From the NCBI RefSeq assembly GCF_025210605.1, contig NZ_JAOARI010000002.1:1-64000 (forward strand): a stretch of DNA of 64,000 nt. The letters run 5' to 3'. The notes beneath the pieces were generated by a model. That model worked only from the letters and a program-made list of their open reading frames with translations. It had not been told where the DNA came from and did no database searches. The translations under genes were made by a program, and so were the position numbers. Shown here piece after piece: positions 52,613 to 62,062 of this stretch (positions are counted from its first letter, which is position 1; every line of letters starts with the position of its first letter). The stretch is from Halodesulfovibrio sp. (GTDB lineage Bacteria > Desulfobacterota > Desulfovibrionia > Desulfovibrionales > Desulfovibrionaceae).

Positions 52613-53168
52613 TTTTCATCTCCGGCACTGCATATGAGTACGAGACTGCTTTCGACACAGAACTCTTTTGCTCTCTGCCCCTTACTGCGAGCGACACTTG
52701 CATAATCGACAACGCAGGAACATCGGTAAACTTCAGACTGCGAACATCACCCACAAGCAACAAGGATTCCCAGTCATATGTCTGAGATGTTCTGAACGCC
52801 CGTGATATGCGAAGTAGCTGACGCTGCCTGTTCCCTGCCACCTCATGCGACCGCAATACATACTTCACTTGTTGAATTGCTGAATAATCGTCTTCAAGAG
52901 GATTCGCTGTGGTGCATAACTGCAAAACAACATCTTCATTACCACCAGACCGCACAACACTGCTTTTAAGCTTGCAATCCTCATGTCCTGTATATGCCAG
53001 CAACAAATCTTCAGATATAATATCAAGCACATGCCTCGTCACATCATCAATCCCAGCCCGCTTGGTAAGGATATCCGAACCGGATATGGATGTGCGATAT
53101 GAGCCAACAGCTGCAACGATAAGGATTGCACAAATCATCAATGAAACAAGCTGCTCCAGTAATGTCAT
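52593..53168 (-). CDS. gspJ: Type II secretion minor pseudopilin GspJ, leader missing
   Basis: 191 residues. The N terminus reads MTLLEQLVSLMICAILIVAAV, exactly a mature pseudopilin helix with Glu at +5, but the Met is the start codon. In-frame upstream there are only five codons to a TAG and no alternative start, so no leader peptide or Gly at -1 is encoded. Everything after looks like GspJ: DSGSDIL-type region, beta-rich body, SKAVSYSYAVPEM near the end. Either a frameshift has removed the leader or this GspJ works without processing. Gap to gspI is five bases. Confidence 0.83.
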   Translation of the reverse strand: MTLLEQLVSLMICAILIVAAVGSYRTSISGSDILTKRAGIDDVTRHVLDIISEDLLLAYTGHEDCKLKSSVVRSGGNEDVVLQLCTTANPLEDDYSAIQQVKYVLRSHEVAGNRQRQLLRISRAFRTSQTYDWESLLLVGDVRSLKFTDVPALSIMQVSLAVRGREQKSSVSKAVSYSYAVPEMKNADSGA

Positions 53169-53173
53169 CGTAA

Positions 53174-53560
53174 CTAAAACCTGCTATCAGTTGCGGGCAA
53201 AGCTGGACGCCACATGGTCAAAGATTGCTGATGTCCTGTTGCCAGCTTGTACTTCATTGAAAAAACTTCCACCGCTGTGATATCTGCCAGCTGGATTGGT
53301 GTAATCTTCAACTGCCATTCAACAGCACCATCCATTGTCGAAATACTGCCTTTTTTTACAGGCTGCTGTGTGCTGTGTATAAATTCTTGTAGCATGGCAG
53401 ACATAACACGTTGTGATTCTTCCATATGTCGTACAGTCACAACGGATTGACCTGCATTGTGCGTACTCCTGAGAGCTGCTGTGCCTAGCACTCCCATGAT
53501 AACCACGCCAATAAGCGCTTCCAAAAGAGAAAATCCATCTTCCTTGCGCGCTCGAATCAT
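53174..53560 (-). CDS. gspI: Type II secretion minor pseudopilin GspI
   Basis: 128 residues. Leader MIRARKEDG followed by FSLLEALIGVVIMGVLGTAAL, with Glu at +5 and a small beta domain, all typical of GspI. Its ATG overlaps the gspE stop by four bases. Confidence 0.9.
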   Translation of the reverse strand: MIRARKEDGFSLLEALIGVVIMGVLGTAALRSTHNAGQSVVTVRHMEESQRVMSAMLQEFIHSTQQPVKKGSISTMDGAVEWQLKITPIQLADITAVEVFSMKYKLATGHQQSLTMWRPALPATDSRF

Positions 53561-55170
53561 ATTCGTGACACCCGTAAAATTTCTTCAGGAGTTGTCACAC
53601 CAGCTAACGCTTTTTCTGCACCACTCTGCTGTAAACTGCACATACCGCCAGCTTCTGCGCTCTTACGCAAAAGGGCAGCATCAGCACAGGCAAGAATTTG
53701 CGTTTGCACCTGTGGATCAACCTGCATTATTTCCCCGATTGCGCAACGCCCTTTGTACCCTGTGCTTGAACAGGCAGCACATCCGCACGCTTTGCCGACA
53801 GAGCTATGTTCTGCAAGACCAAGCTCACGGGCTTCCTCACTCGCGACAGGTTCCATACCTCCGCACTCTGGGCACAACCGACGCACAAGTCGTTGGGAAA
53901 TAACCCCACGCAAAACAGACGAAAGCAAATACGGCTCAACGCCCATATCAAGAAGACGTGTGACAGCACCGGGAGCATCATTTGTATGCAAGGTAGAAAG
54001 CACCAAGTGCCCTGTCATTGCGGCTTGAACCGCAATTTCTGCCGTTTCTTTATCACGAATTTCACCAATGAGAATGACATCGGGGTCCTGACGAAGCAAC
54101 GTGCGCAAGCCGTTGGCAAAGGTAAGTCCTTTCTTCAAATCAACCTGCGTTTGTCCGACGCCGTTCAACTGATATTCTACCGGATCTTCAATGGTCAGAA
54201 TGTTCCGGTTTGATGAATTCATTTCCCGCAGCAGTGCATACAGTGTTGTCGTTTTACCGCTACCAGTCGGTCCCGTCATGAGAACAATACCGTTTGCGGA
54301 AGACGCAAATCGTCGTAACGCTGTCACCTCATGTTCCACAAAACCGATCTGCTCCAGACTCAACATTTCCGAGGACTTTTCGAGCAAACGCAGCACAACA
54401 CGTTCCCCGAAAGCTGTAGGAAGTGTGGACACACGCAAATCAACCTCTCGTCCACCAAGCACTAAAGCAATACGACCATCCTGCGGCATTCTTTTTTCCG
54501 CAATATCAAGGCTTGCCATGATCTTTACGCGCGAAACAAGCGGTGCATGCACAGCCCTTGGAAACGAAAGACGATCATACAACACACCATCAAGACGAAA
54601 ACGTATTCGCAACTCATCCCTGTACGGCTCGATATGAATGTCACTTGCATCTGCTTGAACTGCTTGAGCTAAAATGCTGTTTACCGCCTTAATGAAAGGC
54701 GCCTCACTTGTATCTACAAGCAGTTCATTCACTGCAATATTCGTATCGAAATCGTCAGAAACCTCATTATGCAGATCTGTCAAAATGCTTTCGTCTTCTT
54801 TATGCTGCGCTGTTAATGTCTTGTTAAGCAGCTCTTCCACTAAAGAAAGCGAAGCAAACATAGGTGTGACATCTTCGCCCAGTATGAAACTGGAGTTTGC
54901 TGCATACTCAAGCACTGCCGGAGTACTTCCCAGCAGCACTAAGGTCTTCTCCACATACAACGGAACAGCGTTCACTGTTCGCAGATACGAAAGCTTCAGC
55001 GTTTCAGCAACATCAACAGCCAATGTGGCTGACGCTGTTGTTTCAAGAACTTTCACCCCGAAAAATGATGCCCATTCAGGCATCAGCGATGCATCCTCCC
55101 ATACTGCCAAACCGGAGTGTGCATGCAATTCTGAGTGCCCAGCATGTTCTTTAAACAGATGCTCAGGCAT
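53557..55170 (-). CDS. gspE: Type II secretion ATPase GspE
   Basis: 537 residues. N1-type domain (about 20-150), then the ATPase: MTGPTGSGKTTTLYALL (Walker A, about 300), Asp box LTIEDPVEYQL, Walker B VILIGEIRDKETAE and His box VLSTLHTNDAPGAVTRL. A tetra-Cys zinc knuckle, RLCPECGG and ACGCAACSSTGYKG, sits in the C-terminal part, as in GspE proper. It powers pseudopilus assembly at the inner membrane. Confidence 0.97.
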   Translation of the reverse strand: MPEHLFKEHAGHSELHAHSGLAVWEDASLMPEWASFFGVKVLETTASATLAVDVAETLKLSYLRTVNAVPLYVEKTLVLLGSTPAVLEYAANSSFILGEDVTPMFASLSLVEELLNKTLTAQHKEDESILTDLHNEVSDDFDTNIAVNELLVDTSEAPFIKAVNSILAQAVQADASDIHIEPYRDELRIRFRLDGVLYDRLSFPRAVHAPLVSRVKIMASLDIAEKRMPQDGRIALVLGGREVDLRVSTLPTAFGERVVLRLLEKSSEMLSLEQIGFVEHEVTALRRFASSANGIVLMTGPTGSGKTTTLYALLREMNSSNRNILTIEDPVEYQLNGVGQTQVDLKKGLTFANGLRTLLRQDPDVILIGEIRDKETAEIAVQAAMTGHLVLSTLHTNDAPGAVTRLLDMGVEPYLLSSVLRGVISQRLVRRLCPECGGMEPVASEEARELGLAEHSSVGKACGCAACSSTGYKGRCAIGEIMQVDPQVQTQILACADAALLRKSAEAGGMCSLQQSGAEKALAGVTTPEEILRVSRI

Positions 55171-55172
55171 GG

Positions 55173-57152
55173 CTATTTCTCTTCTCCATCCGAAGACATC
55201 AAGGTCACAGAAGGCAGTTGAGGTACATCAGCACAAGGCGCAAGCAAAATAGGTTCCGGCATTCCGGATTTTCCTAGTCTGGCTTCTTCGAGATACTGCC
55301 GTTTCAGGTTATAAATATCCCGCATCTGCTCTTCTGTAGTAATAATGCGTGGATGCAGAAACAACATGAGGTTTGTTTTTTTGTTAGAATCTGAAGTTCG
55401 CTTAAACAGATGCCCAAGCACAGGAATATCTGAAAGGAAAGGGACACCATTTTCGCCGTCTTCTTTTTCTTTACTCAAAAGACCTGCAAGAACCACTGTG
55501 TCGCCGTCCTGAATCTGCACAGTTGTATCAAGTTCACGACGCTGAGTTTTTGGTGCAAGCAGAACCTGACCATCTGATTCAACAGAAGACTGTATAATTC
55601 TACTTACTTCTTGGTGAATTTTCAGACGCACCTTACCACCCTCAGAAATCTGCGGGAGAATCTCTAAAACAAAACCAACGTCTTTGTACTGAAAACTTTG
55701 TGATGCGTCAGAGGTACTTGTTCCAAGTGTAAGCTTGGTACTAAATGGAATATTTTCGGCAACAACAACTTTGGCTTTTTCATTATCCATCGTCATCAAC
55801 TGCGGGGTAGCCAGAACTGTATAGTCAGAACTGGTCTGCGAAAGGTTAATAAGCGACTGGAGACTGCCGAATTCTAATCCACCCAATTTTAATGGAAATG
55901 TCACAAGTCCTGCCGTCAACCCGGCAGGAAGCTGGAAGATTTTACGACTATCGTCACCTTCCGAAGCAGGAACCTTAGATATCCCAAGATTCGTACCGCC
56001 AAAAACGATAGAGCGTTGTCCTGCAACATCCAGCTCTTTGCCAAACCCCCAGTTAACACCATAGCTGATACCGGCATTTGATGTTGTTTCCAGAACAATT
56101 GCCTCAACATAAACCTGTCTGCGTTTGATATCGAGTTTGCAAACAACATCCTGTAACACTGCAAAATCTTCTGCTGATGCTGAGATAAGCAGGCTGTTTG
56201 TAGCTTTATCTGCAACAACCCGAAGTTCACCGGAAACAAAACCGTTAGTATTCCGCTTTCCAGCATTTTTGCGTTGTACTAAATCTGTAAGGACCTTTGC
56301 GACGTCCTCTGCTTTAGCGTTTCGCAAAGCGATATGACGAAATCCACCTCGTCCTCGAGCTGTTGGTCTATCAAAAGCCTTCACAACTTCGACAACCATT
56401 CCCACTTGCTCAACAGGTGCAGAAATTACAACGCTGTTACTTCTAGTGTCTGCTTCAATCGAAACATCAATTCCCCGTTTGCCCAGCTTTTTAAGTTTTC
56501 TGTTCAAAACTTTAAGAGACTTTGTTGCAACTTCACTTGCAGCGCCATGCCGCAGCACCAGCGTATGAACCCCCATCTTGATATCGCGGTCGATATTTTC
56601 GATGATCTTTAATAGCCTTCTGACGTTAGATTGATAATCCGTGATAATGAGCAAGTTAGTTGCAGCATGAACAGCCAGTGAGCCTTGCGGAGAAGTTAAT
56701 CCTTTAAGCGACGCAGCAGCACGCTCTGCTCCGGTATGTTCCAACGCAACAATATGCGTAATAACTCTATCAGTAACTCCTGTAGAGATGCGTTTGCCGC
56801 TCGACATACCTAATTCTCGTCCCTTAGCAGTTTGCGCAGGAACAATTTTAAGAACATGTCCGCTGGAAACAATGGTGTAGCCATGCACTTCCAGCACAGA
56901 TTGAAAAATTTTATATACTTCAGCAGAACCGACAGCCTGTGAGGAATAAATGGTCGCCCGCCCTTTTACACGCGGATCAACGACAAAAGTTTTTCCGGTA
57001 ACCGCACTGATTACCTTAACCATTTTGCGTAATTCAACGTCTTGAAAATTTAATTGAACAGGCTTCCCTGCTCCGTAGGCTACATTCCCCATCAGCAACA
57101 TGCCGATAACAAACAGAATGCACCCTGTGTGTCTGACCAGATTCCCCAGCAT
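55173..57152 (-). CDS. gspD: Type II secretion secretin GspD
   Basis: 659 residues. Signal peptide (MLGNLVRHTG..IGMLLMGNVAYGAG), N0 domain (VQLNFQDVELRKMVKVISAVTGKTFV), repeated N1-N3 domains (about 110-330; for example HIVALEHTGAERAAASL), and the C-terminal secretin core with VVLAGLLSKEK, IPVLGHLFKRT and LMLFLHPRII. It forms the outer-membrane channel. Two bases separate it from gspE. No C-terminal S-domain of the pullulanase type stands out, in keeping with a different pilotin. Confidence 0.97.
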   Translation of the reverse strand: MLGNLVRHTGCILFVIGMLLMGNVAYGAGKPVQLNFQDVELRKMVKVISAVTGKTFVVDPRVKGRATIYSSQAVGSAEVYKIFQSVLEVHGYTIVSSGHVLKIVPAQTAKGRELGMSSGKRISTGVTDRVITHIVALEHTGAERAAASLKGLTSPQGSLAVHAATNLLIITDYQSNVRRLLKIIENIDRDIKMGVHTLVLRHGAASEVATKSLKVLNRKLKKLGKRGIDVSIEADTRSNSVVISAPVEQVGMVVEVVKAFDRPTARGRGGFRHIALRNAKAEDVAKVLTDLVQRKNAGKRNTNGFVSGELRVVADKATNSLLISASAEDFAVLQDVVCKLDIKRRQVYVEAIVLETTSNAGISYGVNWGFGKELDVAGQRSIVFGGTNLGISKVPASEGDDSRKIFQLPAGLTAGLVTFPLKLGGLEFGSLQSLINLSQTSSDYTVLATPQLMTMDNEKAKVVVAENIPFSTKLTLGTSTSDASQSFQYKDVGFVLEILPQISEGGKVRLKIHQEVSRIIQSSVESDGQVLLAPKTQRRELDTTVQIQDGDTVVLAGLLSKEKEDGENGVPFLSDIPVLGHLFKRTSDSNKKTNLMLFLHPRIITTEEQMRDIYNLKRQYLEEARLGKSGMPEPILLAPCADVPQLPSVTLMSSDGEEK

Positions 57153-57172
57153 GACTCTCCCCTAAAAAGCAC

Positions 57173-57982
57173 CTAGTATATTGCAAGCTCAAGCGTTCTT
57201 TTGGCAGTTCCGCGAAGCAGCGTGATAGTTACCTTCTGTCTATTCAGCATAGAGCGCAAATTGGCTACACCGCCCCGCATAGAAAAAGGCTTGCCGTTAG
57301 CTGTAAGCAGCAAGTCTCCTTTTTTTAGCCCTGATTTCTCTAACAATCCACTTGGGTTAATATTCTTAATGAAAACACCCGAAAGCCCTTTTCGCTTACC
57401 GGGGAGCAGCACTATCTCTCGTGCTAAGGAATCAGGACTGCCAAGCACTTTCATGATTGCAGCTTTATTGATGGAACCGGACAAACGCGCAGTATTAGCG
57501 ACCGCACCTGCCGCTTTTTTACTTTTTCCAGCTTGTGCAGCCAGAGCTTCCGGATCCATTGCAAGAACTTCCAATGTGTTATTTCGACGCAAGACAACCG
57601 CTTTATCACGAATCTCTACAAGGCGAGCACCAAAGGCTATATCCCCTTTTGAAAACACGCCTTGCATACCGCCTTTCTTTTCTATGATTGCCATTCCGCC
57701 AGTCGCATCTTGCGAAGCAATAGTGCCCACTAACCTATATAGTTTTGATACGCGGGGTAAGTTAGCTATTGCCTTTTTTTTATTGGGCGACATCAACGCA
57801 AACGGGTTACGTTTTACGATACCGGAATATGACGCCAAGCTTCTGGCAGGCTTTGTAGAAACGTTCTGGATGTTTTGTCTGTGAATGTTCTGCTCCGGCA
57901 TCCGCAATGCAATAAGCGCACTTACCAATAGTAACGCCGCGCCTAGCACACTGCTCCAAAGCATAATTGTATCTTTTTTCAT
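57173..57982 (-). CDS. gspC: Type II secretion protein GspC
   Basis: 269 residues. One N-terminal membrane helix (LWSSVLGAALLLVSALIAL), HR domain (about 65-135; RNPFALMSPNK, LVGTIASQDATGGMAIIEK) and a C-terminal PDZ-like domain (GVFIKNINPSGLLEKSGLKKGDLLLTANG). It links the inner-membrane platform to the secretin N0 domain. First gene of the minus-strand cluster, facing two Fur-box-like sites. Confidence 0.93.
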   Translation of the reverse strand: MKKDTIMLWSSVLGAALLLVSALIALRMPEQNIHRQNIQNVSTKPARSLASYSGIVKRNPFALMSPNKKKAIANLPRVSKLYRLVGTIASQDATGGMAIIEKKGGMQGVFSKGDIAFGARLVEIRDKAVVLRRNNTLEVLAMDPEALAAQAGKSKKAAGAVANTARLSGSINKAAIMKVLGSPDSLAREIVLLPGKRKGLSGVFIKNINPSGLLEKSGLKKGDLLLTANGKPFSMRGGVANLRSMLNRQKVTITLLRGTAKRTLELAIY

Positions 57983-57996
57983 TTAAGACTCGATAT

Positions 57997-58011
57997 TGAA
58001 AGTCGTTCTCA
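57997..58011. promoter_or_regulatory. Fur-box-like site near gspC
   Basis: TGAAAGTCGTTCTCA matches the Fur core TGAAAATCATTCTCA at 13 of 15 positions. It lies 15 bases upstream of the gspC ATG in the divergent intergenic region. Confidence 0.45.
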
Positions 58012-58093
58012 AATTGGGTCTACTAATAGCCTTTTCTCCGAGCTGTCAAGAAATCTTTACGTAAAAGCAACTTTTCTCGAACACTGTTCATTT

Positions 58094-58112
58094 GATTATG
58101 ATTTTCATTTGC
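58094..58112. promoter_or_regulatory. Fur-box-like site near the 1304-residue gene
   Basis: GATTATGATTTTCATTTGC matches the 19-base Fur box GATAATGATAATCATTATC at 14 positions, keeping both GAT-ATGAT and TCATT cores. It lies about 35 bases before the ATG at 58148. Confidence 0.55.
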
Positions 58113-58147
58113 ATTCATAAAAGAAATCTGGCATCAGTGCCCGTATC

Positions 58148-61100
58148 ATGTCTGCGTTAAATACAATCACAGCCCCTAACTCCCCAATCATCATATGTAT
58201 TGGCGGGATGCATAGAAACGGAACAAGCACAGTTACCAAGGCTCTTTCTACACTTGGGGTTGCGCTTGGAGACTCACTTATGCCTGCGGACTCCGGCAAC
58301 CCGACCGGATATTGGGAGCACACAGAAGCTGTTGCCATCAATGAAGCAGTCTTGCAGTGGTTGCAGATACAATGGGATTCTCCGCTTATTGCTTCAAAAA
58401 CAACAACTGCACTTCCAGAATCATTGCGTAAACGCGGCATTGATTTCATACAGCAACAGACGTCTTCTGTACCTTTTGCATTTAAAGACCCGCGTACTTC
58501 GCGACTGCTTCCTTTTTGGCAAACCGTAATACAAGAGCACAAAGAACGGATTGACGCACGCTATGTGATTACCTTGCGCAATCCACTAGATTCTGCACGA
58601 TCTTTGGCACGAAGAAACGGTATTCCAGTTATTAAAGGGCTGGCGTTATGGATTGAGCATATGCTCAGCATGGCTGCAACAGTAGATTGGAACAACACCA
58701 TTGTTGTAGAATATGAAACGTTATTGCAGCATCCTCACAACACACTGTACAAGTTACACGATGACCTTGTTGCCTTGAACGTATTGCAACATAGCGCAAC
58801 AAATACAGCTCAAGAAACAAATATCGAAGATGGGATTGAGGACTTCGTCACAAATTTTCTGGATGTAAAGAAATGCCTTTCCATTTCAGAACGCTCAGAA
58901 CTTGAAGAATATTCTGCGCAGCTACCGCTGCTTCTTCCTTTGTATGACGCCTTGCAGCATGCAACGAGAGAACCTGTATCAGCTGTTACGCAAAGCTGGT
59001 TTGCAACCTGCTGGGAGTCCTATGGGTTAGGTAGCATTCTTTCGAACACATTCTCTGAGGCATCAGCATGTGAGGCTAAAAGCGCTCTTGCCTGCGAAGC
59101 TGAAAGGAACTCTTCATGCTGTTTATCAACAAAATCCTTCTGTCTGCAATTGTACTATGACAGCGGCTCTGGATTTAATGAACACGAAAAGCTGCATCAG
59201 ATGGTGCCGCACGGCGCTGTAAAAACGACGTTTGAACTTCCGCAAAAACAAGTCACCCGTATTCGTCTAGATACCGGTGATACGCCGTGTGTTTGTCATC
59301 TCGACTATGCAGCAGAGCGCAATGACACCACATCAACACAAATTTTTCCCAAAAGGCACAGCGCGTTATCTGAACAAGATTCAGTGTTTTTATTTCAAGA
59401 AGACCCTCAGATAGAGTTCACACTCACCCCTGACGCCACCGCTGTAGACATTACCCTTGAATACATTGAGCTACCTGCTACAGGTGCTGGTACAAACCAC
59501 TATAACGCGCTCATCGCGCAACTTCTGCAAGCAGTTGCGCCACAAAAACAAAAGACGCACGCAGTAGAAAAAAAAGCTCATCAACTCACAACACAGATTG
59601 ACGAACTTTCTGTGGAAAACAAGCAGCACCGTGCCACCATAGCCAACCTGACAATGCAGCTTGAAGAGTCTCAGGCAATACACGAACGCAACGCAGCACA
59701 TCTTGCCCAAAAATATGAAGGCAAGCTTAAGGCACTTCAGCAGCATATTTCAAAGATAGAAAAAGACCTTACAGAGCAGGCGACCTACACAGCGCATCAA
59801 CGGTCATACTTGGAAAACGCGACACAATCCGCAGTTGGATTGCGTGGAACAGTGCAACAAATTCGACATGAAAATGAATCACTCCGGTTTGCACTGGATG
59901 AAATACGAAACAGTATTACATGGCGCACTGCACGCTTTTTTCTTCAACCAATTGAACATATGGGATGGTTCAAAAAGCTTCATAACGTTTTAAAATCACC
60001 CAAGCGAACCAACAATACGGTAGATATTGCATTGCCGCACACTGCCCCTGTGATTCCAGAACGAATGGAGCACCCGCTGTGTATTGTTATTCCGGTATAC
60101 AACGGCGTTACGGCTCTTGAAAATTGTTTCAACAGCCTTATGAGCAGCTATCCAGCACCAGAAAAAAACGTGCAGTTTCTTATTATTAACGATGCTTCAC
60201 CAGATCCGGCTGTTGAAAATCTATTCGCAATGCACGCCTTTTGTGCTCGTCCCGATGTCACTATCACTGCCAATAGAAAGAACCTCGGCTTTACAGGAAC
60301 CGCGAACCGCGGGATCACGATGGCTGAAAAACAGGATGTTGTTCTGCTGAACTCAGATACTGAAATCTGGGCACGAAGCTTTCATGTCCTGCAACATACT
60401 GCCTATCGAAACAGCCAGATTGCTTCTGTTACTCCTTTTACCAACAGAGGCAGCATTGCCAGCCTGCTGAACTGGCCTGACGGTTCCGACACGATCTTCC
60501 AAGTGCCCGTACGTGATCTCACCGCCATTGTGGAACAGACAGCCATTGCGACTCCAGTTCAATCTGTGCCTACAGGTGTGGGCTTTTGCATGTACATAAA
60601 GCGCTCGGCACTGAATAAAGTCGGCATGCTGGATGAAAAAACATTCGGCAAAGGCTACGGGGAAGAAAATGACTGGTCACAGCGTGCCATAAAAAAAGGA
60701 TTTCACCATGTAATTTGCACAGAAACGTATGTGCATCATGCTGAAACGCAATCCTTCACGTCTGAAGAAAAAAAACAGGCACTTACCAACAATCTCGCAA
60801 AGCTTAACAAGAAGCATCGTGGATATTCAGCACAGGTAGAGCGGTATATTCACAGTAACGCGCTGGATACAGAGCGCAATGTTCTTCTCTGGAATATTTT
60901 AGGACGCAGCAAACATTACGCACAACGTAAAACAATTTTGCACGTACTGCATAAGTCTCCCATGAATCATCTTGGAGGCACAGAGTTGCATGTGCGAACT
61001 CTGACAGCAACGCAGCTTGAGCACGGCAATATTGAAGCACTCTGGCTTACTCCAGACGTTGACGGACTACGCCTCAATCTCATTGTACCGCCGTTTGAAT

Positions 61101-62062
61101 CAGTTTTTTCGATGCCGATACCAAAACAGCTTATCGACTACATGCTGCCATCAATTTTGCAGCGTGCTGACCTTGTGCATATACACCATTTGGAAGGATT
61201 TACAGAGAGTACAATGGCTGCTCTTACTGACTGGACAGATTGCCCCAAGGTCTTCACCGTGCACGATTTCAATTGTGTATGTCCTTCCTGGAACCTTCTG
61301 CGGGATGGAGAATACTGCGCAAGTCAATCAATAGCAGAGTGTACTGGCTGCGAGCATGAACACGGTATGTTCGCACACAGAGTGCAATACGCTCGATTGT
61401 TTACTACATGCGAAACAGTCATCACGCCGTCTGACTCCACTGCACAGATCATACAACGCATTTTTAAAGACGAAGTACAAAACCTTTCAGAAAAGCTGAC
61501 AACGCACTCGCACATGCTGCCAATCCCTGTATCGGAACCCAAAGAGTCCCGCAGCGAATCGCCGCGAGTCGTTTTTCTCGGGGGACTTACAGAAGCCAAA
61601 GGAAGCAAGCTTGTTCTGAAATCCTTTGAGCAACTTTCATCGTTGGGATTTGTCTGTGAAGTTTGGGGAGAGTCCAACTTTACCCTACCGAACGGTGTCA
61701 TCTTGCGGCGCTATTTTTCACGCGAAGAACTACACGCTATGTCTCAACAGTATCCGGCAGATATTGTATGTATTCCATCTATTTGGCCGGAAACATTCTG
61801 CTACACAGCATACGAAGCTTTATGCATTCTTAAGGCTCCTATTATTTGCGGCCCCCACGGAAATCCAGCTGACATAGTGAAAGCGCACAACGTAGGTGCA
61901 GTGATGAACAATTGCACGTCTTCTGAACTCACAGAAAAGATAACGTATGTTACAAATAATCACGCCGAGTACCAGCAAGCTGTGAACTCATTTATACCGG
62001 AAATGCTCACTAAAAATTATGCACAACAATACTGCAATGTTTTTACACAACTTTTTTCATAG
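58148..62062 (+). CDS. Sulfotransferase - coiled coil - GT2 - GT4 fusion protein
   Basis: 1304 residues, no signal peptide or membrane helix. Residues about 1-270: sulfotransferase-type P-loop domain (CIGGMHRNGTSTVTKAL, FKDPRTSRLLPFW, VITLRNPLDSARSL). About 290-450: a domain I do not recognise. About 455-600: coiled coil. About 640-885: GT2 domain (LCIVIPVYNG, LIINDASPD, LLNSDTEIWA, GEENDWSQRA, and HHAETQSF). About 930-1304: GT-B/GT4-like domain (KTILHVLHKSPMNHLGGTELH, GLTEAKGSKLVLKSF, PETFCYTAYEALCILKAP). It likely builds and possibly sulfates a polysaccharide or glycoprotein glycan in the cytoplasm. The ribosome site is weak. Confidence 0.85.
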   Translation: MSALNTITAPNSPIIICIGGMHRNGTSTVTKALSTLGVALGDSLMPADSGNPTGYWEHTEAVAINEAVLQWLQIQWDSPLIASKTTTALPESLRKRGIDFIQQQTSSVPFAFKDPRTSRLLPFWQTVIQEHKERIDARYVITLRNPLDSARSLARRNGIPVIKGLALWIEHMLSMAATVDWNNTIVVEYETLLQHPHNTLYKLHDDLVALNVLQHSATNTAQETNIEDGIEDFVTNFLDVKKCLSISERSELEEYSAQLPLLLPLYDALQHATREPVSAVTQSWFATCWESYGLGSILSNTFSEASACEAKSALACEAERNSSCCLSTKSFCLQLYYDSGSGFNEHEKLHQMVPHGAVKTTFELPQKQVTRIRLDTGDTPCVCHLDYAAERNDTTSTQIFPKRHSALSEQDSVFLFQEDPQIEFTLTPDATAVDITLEYIELPATGAGTNHYNALIAQLLQAVAPQKQKTHAVEKKAHQLTTQIDELSVENKQHRATIANLTMQLEESQAIHERNAAHLAQKYEGKLKALQQHISKIEKDLTEQATYTAHQRSYLENATQSAVGLRGTVQQIRHENESLRFALDEIRNSITWRTARFFLQPIEHMGWFKKLHNVLKSPKRTNNTVDIALPHTAPVIPERMEHPLCIVIPVYNGVTALENCFNSLMSSYPAPEKNVQFLIINDASPDPAVENLFAMHAFCARPDVTITANRKNLGFTGTANRGITMAEKQDVVLLNSDTEIWARSFHVLQHTAYRNSQIASVTPFTNRGSIASLLNWPDGSDTIFQVPVRDLTAIVEQTAIATPVQSVPTGVGFCMYIKRSALNKVGMLDEKTFGKGYGEENDWSQRAIKKGFHHVICTETYVHHAETQSFTSEEKKQALTNNLAKLNKKHRGYSAQVERYIHSNALDTERNVLLWNILGRSKHYAQRKTILHVLHKSPMNHLGGTELHVRTLTATQLEHGNIEALWLTPDVDGLRLNLIVPPFESVFSMPIPKQLIDYMLPSILQRADLVHIHHLEGFTESTMAALTDWTDCPKVFTVHDFNCVCPSWNLLRDGEYCASQSIAECTGCEHEHGMFAHRVQYARLFTTCETVITPSDSTAQIIQRIFKDEVQNLSEKLTTHSHMLPIPVSEPKESRSESPRVVFLGGLTEAKGSKLVLKSFEQLSSLGFVCEVWGESNFTLPNGVILRRYFSREELHAMSQQYPADIVCIPSIWPETFCYTAYEALCILKAPIICGPHGNPADIVKAHNVGAVMNNCTSSELTEKITYVTNNHAEYQQAVNSFIPEMLTKNYAQQYCNVFTQLFS

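Noticed and set aside
53169..53190. A leader for GspJ in another frame (codons reading LIAGFS just upstream)
   Set aside because: Joining it to MTLLEQ would place the conserved Glu at +7 instead of +5, and that frame has no standard start codon.
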